Source: Aricia agestis
Taxonomy: Eukaryota > Arthropoda > Insecta > Lepidoptera > Lycaenidae
NCBI RefSeq assembly: GCF_905147365.1
Contig: NC_056418.1
Coordinates: 1,580,001-1,644,000, forward strand
DNA length: 64,000 bases
Direction: 5' to 3'
Part shown: piece after piece, positions 53,201 to 59,200 of the stretch
Position numbering within the stretch: position 1 is the first letter of the stretch
How the letters are laid out: the number at the start of each line of letters is the position of its first letter
Notes under the pieces: generated by a model
What the model was told of the DNA's origin: nothing
What the model saw: the letters and a program-made list of their open reading frames with translations, nothing else
The model's database searches: none
Position numbers and translations under genes: made by a program

Positions 53201-56200
53201 CCCTCGGCGCCGGGGCTAGCTAAGCCGGGCAGGTTCCCATCCTGACCCGGAGCCCCGTGGGACGGAAGTTATTGCCGTTATTGGAGGTTCGCATAGCGAC
53301 GCCTCCGCACTCCCATCCTACGCCGCGCCGGCGGACAACTAATTTACCTACGCTATTGAATATTATATTGAGCTAGCTAACTTAGCTGCTGTAAACGCTT
53401 AATTTGCCTAAAAAAACTAATGCTGTTTTTGGCTTCAAATTCCAATATAAAAATGAATATTATATATCTCTCAAGATATTCCGGCCTGGCCTTCACCCGT
53501 TTTCGACCCGGCATCATGAAGTAACAAGCGAGGGCGCACAGCGATCCCTGGGTCACAATATTTCTCCTCTCCTCTCTTCCACTATTTCCGAACTTAACTC
53601 TCCCCAGCTAAGGATAGGCAAACATCAAACCAGACACGAAATTCTTCTAAATCTTCAAAATCTGAGCTGTAGATCAGTGATCCGCAAAGTGTGTGCCGCG
53701 GCACACTCAGCACACTGGTAGCACACCTCGGAAAAGGTCATCGTACTTAGTCCTAGTGCTAAGTACCAAAAAACGAACATCTCAGAACGATCAACGAAGG
53801 GGTAGGAGCTCAGTGTAAGCCCTATACACACTGATTAATTTGTGGTGTACCTCCAATTTTTTTTATTCTCCTGGATGTATCTTGAACACAAAAATTTGCA
53901 GAACACTGCTGCTGCTGTAGATAACTGTGGACAAACAATAAACATTCCTCCTTTAAAAGCAAAAATTTACCCTTCTTTTTGGCTCAGTAGTCGGTTAAAA
54001 AGATCTTCCTACCCATGTTTGATGATATCCTTGGCTTGCTCGTTACATACTCAGTAAACATGACACCTGAATCATACATGAGGACACGAAACCTACCTCA
54101 ATAAAGCTGATAATAAAAAGAGAATTGTATCACAAAATATGTTAACATATCTTGGATTCGACGAAAAAAAACCAATAATTTATTGATCGGCTTCATTATC
54201 TAATCGAGTGGAAAGATAAAAACTATTAGGAGGTGGAATTTTTCATTCATGAGTTATTTTACTTTGGCTTGGTGCCGTTCCTAATATTTTAGGCAGAATG
54301 TGGCCACGAGCCGAGTCACAACTCACAAATATAATATAATATATCACTTTGATACGAAGTTTTGTGCATTGCTTCGTGGTTCAGACCATGCTTTTTATAC
54401 ATGACCATGACCATGAACGCCGTACATTTTTGCAGCGCAGGGGCCAAAGGCCATGGGTCGCAACTCGCAACCCTTATCACCTCACCACACTACCTATACC
54501 GCTCAAAAATTACGACATAGTGCTCAGAGTTATTTTCAGACATAATATCAGCCTTCTAAGCGATATTCACGTAGGACGTCGGTTCATTTCACTCGTTAAT
54601 TTTCTTCATGGGCTTGTGTCTAATAGTGTAGATATCATACCGTAGAGACGAGTTAACCAAATAGTGCTAACCATGCATTTTCCTCGACCGTGAGCCGCAC
54701 GTGTCAATTATTGTGTATGCAAACTGCCGCGTGTGAATCACGGACTCGCTTGACATGTCACTACTAGTCGCTCTAAACTACGCGATCAATGCCGTTGTTA
54801 ATTGTTTCAAGATACAAGATAATATGCTCAGTTTAAATCTGGAAGGTTAAAGTTAAGGGGGAAGAAAGCAAAATTGACGAATTAATAATTCATTTTTTTA
54901 CTTGAAAATAAGCCACGAACTGATTCGAATTGATTCTGAATCTTTTGAACAAAGATACTACATATAGTACGGGAGCCCTAGAACAAATCTTTTTGTGATT
55001 ACTAACAAGCTAATTTTTTGTGAGTAGCTTCATTTTGATAAGACGAACAACATTTTTATTTTCGAAAAATCTCGAAAGTGGTAGCTAACAGAGATAGAAA
55101 GGATTTCATACTTTGACTTGATGGTCCTAAAATATGGATTGTTCTATTTGTAGGACAATGTTACTCTTAAATTATATGACTATTAATCTATCAATATACA
55201 AAAAATCAGCTCAGTAGGGTACGGCTATAGGGTTCTGTAATCAACAAAACTTGGTTGACTGCTGAACCCTAAAACGGAACACTAACAAGCAGATTTTTTG
55301 TATATTGGTATATTTTGGTAGGTTAGTAGTTATATAATTTAAGAGTAACATTGTCCTACAAATAAAACAATCCATATTTTAGGACCATCAAGTCAAAGTG
55401 TGAAATCCTTTCTATCTCTGTTAGCTGTTTTTCGAAAATAAAAATGTTGTTCGTCTTATCAAAATGACTCACAAATAATTAGCTTGTTAGTAATCCCAAA
55501 AAATATAGTTCTAGGGCTCCCGTACTAATATTCGCGAGTCTATACTCTACTAGCGGAAACACGATATCTTAAAGTTTTCTCTATATAAAAAATCACAAAG
55601 ATGCATCTATTTTTGAGATTTCCAAAACGGTACATTCAACTGAGTACTGAGGGACTGGACTAGCGGATTATTTAAATTTTGTACATTCATAGAGTTATTA
55701 AAAAAAATCTGTTTTCGCACCTATTCCGCGTCGTCCTTTTTCACCTAGCATAATATAAATGACGGACTTCAGTGTGAAGAGAGAAGAAATATGTTTTATT
55801 TTTTGCTTTATTCGCCCTCTTAACAAACATCTTTAGGGCCAGACGAACTAGTAGAGTCTTACGTAGAGTTTGCCCGTTCAAACGAATCATAAAAGATGAT
55901 TGAATGCACACAATTACCAAAAAATCCATTGTTTACCTCCAAGATTCTCCGGAACAAATATAAGAAAAACCTTCGGATATCGCAGAGAGAATGTTATGAG
56001 GTTGTAATTCGGAGACGAGTCAACCGAATACGAATTCCGACGATATTGATAATAGAGATCAAGACACGTGTAGGATATAATTATTAGATAGAAGGCATAT
56101 ATTTGGGAACCAACCAACATGCGTAATTGTCATGTTCTTGTACATACATACAAGGTGTAACAAAACTAAGTGATTACACTTTAGGGTGTTTATGTGCTCC

Positions 56201-59200
56201 TTGTATAGAGCTCATTGTGAAAATAGCAGCGCTGTAAAAGTTTCTTTTAATTTTTTAAACTCGTAGCGCTGGGTAGCGCCTATACAAATCACAAAACAGG
56301 ATTTGTTCTTTCAGCGAATCAAGCAATAACGTCGAGCAAAACCCACGGTTCGGGATTTCGTCCACACATTCAGCATTGCTCGATAGTTTTATTCTAAATC
56401 GATATATTTCATTCCATCAATTCGGCTCGATCCGGTTCCATCAATCCTTCGAGCGGCTCGATGCAAGCCTTCGAGCTGTCAGGAGCTTTTGCGGTCCACA
56501 CAGTAACTCGATTTGGAGTAAAACTATTAAGCAAAACCGTATGTGAGTACTTAGCTTAAGGGACACATGCACACCCTAAAGTATTATCGCTTAGTTTCGG
56601 TACACCCTGTGTATCCGACAAGATATTCGTAATGTTTCAGTATTTGGACGATGATGATGATCACAAGTATGAAATAACGAGCGACTGTTGGGATGAAAAA
56701 CCCGTGAAGGCATAATAGGTGTATTGTGTACGTCAGGGATGGCAAACCTTTTCGTATCAACGTGCCCTTTCTGAAGAAATCTTTCTGAAGAAGTAATTTA
56801 AAACTTGCTATTCAATATTTTTGTGATTCGGTACGTATTTCAAAATTTGGCTAATTTGGTGCTCACAATGTGGATGTGGATCTATAACCTTCATTGTTGG
56901 TAAAATATAATTATTTCGATACTAGTTTTGTGACCAGTAGCGTGCTCTACATTTTATGCTATCAGTTATACTGACAGCACGCATGCCATTGGTTTGCCAT
57001 CCCTGGTGTACGTCTTTAGGTGGAAAGGACGAGTTTACCAGAGACAGAAGTAAAACAGGGGCTTCAAGGTAATGCTGGCTTCTCGCGGCCGGTAATATCA
57101 CCGCCGCGCCGCGCCGAGCTGATTCGTACGAGCGAGCACGAGCCAACAGGCGAGTCCGCGCTACCCGTTCTCACAGCGCGTTATAATTATCACTAGCCGC
57201 TCGAGCCGCGCCGAGCCGCGCCGAGCCGCGCCTATGATGTTACCGACTTCAATCGGATCGGACGCGCCGGCTCGAGCCACTACCTTCACATGGCGCGTGG
57301 CTGGAGCTGGCGTATCGCGGCTCGTGATATTAATCGTGACACTGGATGACACGTCGTCCCCCATGTCACGCGCTATCATGACGTTATCAATATTTGCCCG
57401 ACACTGTGTACAATATAACAATGTGTGTATACACACGGCTGTCGCGTGCGAGCGTATACAACTATACATACACGTATGAACATATTTCATAATAACACGT
57501 AAACACGTAAAATATACAATAATATACAATAGTAACACGTAAAATTTGACGTGGGAGAGCCATGCTTCGGCACGAATGGGCCGGCTCGACCGGAGAAATA
57601 CCACGTCCTCACAGAAAACCGGCGTGAAACAGCGCTTCCGCTGTGTTTCGCCGAGTGAGTGAGTTTACCGGAGGCCCAATCCCCTACCCTTTTTCTTTCC
57701 CTACCCTCCCCTATTTCCTTCCGTACCCTCCCCTATTCCCTTCCGTACTCTCACCTATCCCCTTCCCTACCCTCCCCTATTACCCCTTAAAAGGCTGGCA
57801 ACGCACCTGCAGCTCTTCTGATGCTGCGAGTGTCCATGGGCGACGGAAGTTGCTTTCCATCAGGTGACCCGTTTGCTCGTTTGTCCCCTTATTTCATAAA
57901 AAAAAAAAAAAAAAAAACAATTACCTTTATCAATAGCTACCTATTATTAGAGATTAATAGCATTTACGGGTTGGCAAAGTAGCCCAAAGAATCCGTACTA
58001 ATATTATAAATGCGAAAGTGTGTCTGTCTGTTACCTCTTCACATCCAAACCGCCAAACCGATTTTGCTGAAATTTGGCATGGAGATACTTTAGAGTCCCG
58101 GGAAAGGACAAAGGATATAGTACAAGAAAAATGTACGGTTCCCGCGCGATTAACGAATTTTGGCGCAACGGAGTTGCGGACGTAATCTATTATTATGATA
58201 TTTTATAACAGTTTGTAGTTTATACACAACAAAAGAGTAGTGTACTATGCGAAAGAGTAGTTACTATGGGAAACCAATTAACTACGTCGAACCAAAGATT
58301 TAATACTCACAAGTTACAACTGAGCACGAAGCGATATACAGGGTGTAACAAAACAAAGTGGTAATACTTTAGGGTGTGTAATGTGTACAGTGTATGTGTC
58401 CCTTACATAGAGTTCACTGTGGAAGTAGCAGCACTGAAAGAACAATTTTTTTGTGATTTAAGTATGGGCAAGCGTCCCAGCGTGATGAATTTTTCCATAC
58501 AAAAGTAAACAAAAGTTACTTTTTAGCGCTGCTACTTTCACCGTGAACTCTATACAGGGAACCCATACACCCCTATAGTGTTATCACTTAGTTTTGTTAC
58601 ATTACACCCTGTATATGAAACAGGTTTAATTAGAGATTTTGCGCTCGATAGAAACATCCCAGAGCGAGAGATCTTTCGTGGCCTCTGAATAATTGCGAAT
58701 TTCTCAAGATAACATTAACATATTGTAACAATGAAGCAATACATGCGATTTTACATACAAATCAACAACTTAATATTCATACTCGGGAGAAGCAAATGTT
58801 TATTTCTCCGAAACGAGTAAATGTTCAGTGTTCAACCACGAAGCAAAATTACGTAGTACGTTTGTAACTTTGTACTCTTTGATGTCTACAATCACAGAAA
58901 ACAATAAAAATTGAAATTATATATTTTGGGAAAATGTATATTATGTATTTCATATCGTAAGCGATATGAAATACATAATATATGAATAGGGATAAGTCCC
59001 TATTCTAAATTCTGAATAGTCCAAAGCAACTTTTCGTCGACTCGTCGATGTGAAATATTTAGATCATAAAATGTAATATTAGTGTTGTGGATATTCTTCA
59101 AATTACTGATTAATTAAAACATCCACGGTTTTGTAATTAGATATTTTACTGCAGTTGTACGGAATACATAGGAAAAATTCTAACAAAAAGTAAATGTCTA

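Noticed and set aside
57161..57604. 147-codon minus-strand frame
   Set aside because: It covers a MITE and the head of a SINE and has no protein features.
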